64,000 bases of DNA from Thereva unica (Eukaryota > Arthropoda > Insecta > Diptera > Therevidae): positions 61,687,922 to 61,751,921 of the forward strand of contig OX465282.1 in the NCBI GenBank assembly GCA_949987705.1. The letters are read 5' to 3'. Numbering within the stretch: the stretch's first letter is position 1; every line of letters starts with the position of its first letter. The notes under the pieces are model-generated. The model was not told where the DNA came from. It made no database searches and saw nothing but the letters and a program-made list of their open reading frames with translations. The translations under genes and the position numbers were made by a program. Of this stretch, positions 62,383-64,000 are shown one piece after another.

Positions 62383-63190
62383 CGTAGAACAGCTGAATTT
62401 ATACACAAGCGAATGGAACCTATTGGTATATTACGACCTTTCCACTTATTAGAAGGAATTCAGCGGCCTTAAAAAATCCGTAAGAAGACTCTCAGAACTA
62501 TGCAATGGGACGATAAAGGAAGATAAATCTCAACAGTTATGTAGTGCCACAATTAGACAACTACACCACCACATTCTGGAATCAGAACATATAAACGAAG
62601 TTCTCTATCAGCAAAATGAGAAGACAACGACTCGAAGTAAGAGAGCTCCATTAGAAATAGTTGGAACTATAGCAAATAAATTATTCGGAATTCTTGACCA
62701 AGAAAACGCTAGAAATCTTGAAGAACAAATCAATGGTATAAATGAAAACGAAACACTTCGCGAACTCTTGAGAAATCAACCTACAATTATAGAGAGTTCT
62801 CTAAATGTCTAAGAAGAATCACGACACCATACAGAATCAGTTCCACATAGTTGAACGTCATTTCGAAGCAATTACCAACGCTATGAATGATTCCCAACAA
62901 TCGCTCGTGGTATCTCAAACATTCACTTTGTAACGGTCGCCTGTCATAGAGTCTGTTTCCTCAATGAGCGAAAAAAAAATTTAATTAATAATAAAGATTC
63001 TAACCCAAATGACTCTGAAATTATTGAAGAATTAAATGGCAACAACGCAATTGCACATTAAAAAAATATCCCACAAATCCTAAGGCAGTACCGTTAATCG
63101 AAATTCATTCCTTTGCCACGAAACCTCATAGAGAAGAATATGCCACACTGGAATGCGAATTAACGGGGAGATTTTTTTGTGCATCAGAAG
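62345..63190 (+). pseudogene. env: F-type env remnant of the BEL/Pao element
   Basis: QEGIYFDDVEQLNLYTSEWN and LVYYDL match the N-terminal ectodomain of element D env (YYEEIGRVELYANEW). A basic site RSKR near 62635-62646 is followed by APLEIVGTIANKLFGILDQE, the fusion-peptide region. Several stops interrupt it, and EEYATLECELTGRFFCASED near 63130-63190 is a later ectodomain segment. No membrane anchor is visible. env genes are known in some BEL/Pao elements such as roo. Confidence 0.75.
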
Positions 63191-63199
63191 ATCGCCTGA

Positions 63200-64000
63200 T
63201 CGGGCGAATGTAAAAGGAGAATTTTGATTGGTTACGTTGTTGTTGGGAATGGGAATTGAGGGAGACTGGCGGAATGTGGGATTTTTGAAAAGAAAAGGGA
63301 GTAGGACATTAAGTTTTGGATGTCCGGACGATTCGGATGTAGAGTAAAATCGGGGATTCCAGCGTGGAATCTGGAGAACAGAAGGAAAATTTTTTTATAT
63401 TTTTTTTGCGGGATTTGTTGAAAGAAAGAAGAAAATTCCGAATTGTTTAGGGGAAAACCTTGGAAAAATCCCTTTCGGGTGAAGTGAAAATTGTGCTTGA
63501 AACCCTATAAGTAGTAAACTAAACTCAAAATTATATATGAAAGGCTAAAGTGTTTTGGAACGGTAATTTTATAAAAAAAAAAAAAAATGGCGCGTGCTCT
63601 TGCTAACTGACTCCGTGAATTGGTCGCTAATTATCCTCTACTGGAGCAGCCACGCGGTTTTTTTTGAGCGGCACGATGAAGACGTAGGAGCTCGCTTGGG
63701 TGTTTTTCGTTATCGGTTGCTTTTAATTAATTAGTGGTTAATCTGTTATTATCTTTCGTGGTTTTCTTTCGGTTACGCATAATTCTTGGTTTTAATGTTC
63801 AGTGCCTAATTAAATTTGAAGTTATTTATCAGAGAGGAGGCAAATCAAGAAAGAAAAGAAAAGGCCACCAGTATGTCCCGTTCCAGTTCTTGTTCGGAAT
63901 TTCGCTTATAAAGATAAAACACGTAATTAATTGACGATTGACGAAAGAAAGAGTGTCACCAAAAGCAGTACCGGACAAATATAATAATAATGGTAATAAA
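63200..64000. other. Noncoding right end of the window
   Basis: No gene recognised. It might contain the BEL/Pao 3' LTR, but without the other LTR I cannot define it. Confidence 0.35.

Larger units (their letters stand above)
59389..63200 (+). mobile_element. BEL/Pao retroelement with env remnant, RT deleted
   Basis: In order: gag with DUF1759-type sequence, Cys-rich knuckles, protease (DUF1758), the start of pol, then a jump over RT and RNase H to integrase, a DUF5641-type C-terminus and an F-type env. LTRs were not identified. Several frame changes and stops show it is dead. Confidence 0.85.

Overview
The window looks like a transposon graveyard from an AT-rich insect genome. This rests on its content: errantivirus-like Ty3/Gypsy elements with insect-type env genes, a BEL/Pao element, a LINE with RNase H and a DUF4780-like ORF1, a P element, hAT and CACTA/EnSpm-like (CMC) DNA transposons, and a mariner-like transposase with an intron. 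I see no rRNA, tRNA or CRISPR array, and no complete host gene except possibly a small three-exon fragment near 21.4-21.9 kb. The insect order cannot be fixed from this sequence.

Layout. 1-1826: errantivirus fragment (gag end to RNase H start). 2450-14932: one P element transposase split by two insertions, a CMC element (2904-7851, TA duplication) and a LOA/I-group LINE (about 8161-14379), which itself carries a hAT element (10217-12067, 8-bp duplication). 15943-21227: internally deleted env-bearing Gypsy element A with 479-bp LTRs. 21381-21890: three-exon cysteine-rich fragment. 22146-23290: mariner-like transposase on the minus strand. 24268-39943: minus-strand errantivirus-like element B, split by a recent, apparently intact CsRn1-type Gypsy element C (29493-35148) and by a 1.75-kb solo-LTR-like insertion (35910-37662). 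About 40481-57570: a BED-finger hAT element split by a 5'-truncated LINE (41252-43365), an 11.8-kb env-bearing Gypsy element D (43701-55469) and a GC-rich noncoding insertion. 58712-59210: a large near-perfect inverted repeat. 59389-63200: a BEL/Pao element with an F-type env remnant.

Most notable: element B has a long uninterrupted reading frame (26249-28393) in which the Gypsy integrase continues in frame into a complete SENP/Ulp1-type SUMO-protease domain (His604, Asp621, Cys672, Gln666). The other Gypsy elements here with a visible integrase end (A, C, D) lack this domain. It looks like a host deSUMOylase captured between integrase and env. I know of no described errantivirus with this architecture, but I could not search.

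The nests give relative ages. The P element is older than the CMC and LINE, and the LINE is older than its hAT. Element B is older than C, whose two 559-bp LTRs look identical. The second hAT is older than element D. Several insertions can be read as exact events because removing the insert and one target-site copy makes the interrupted frame continuous.
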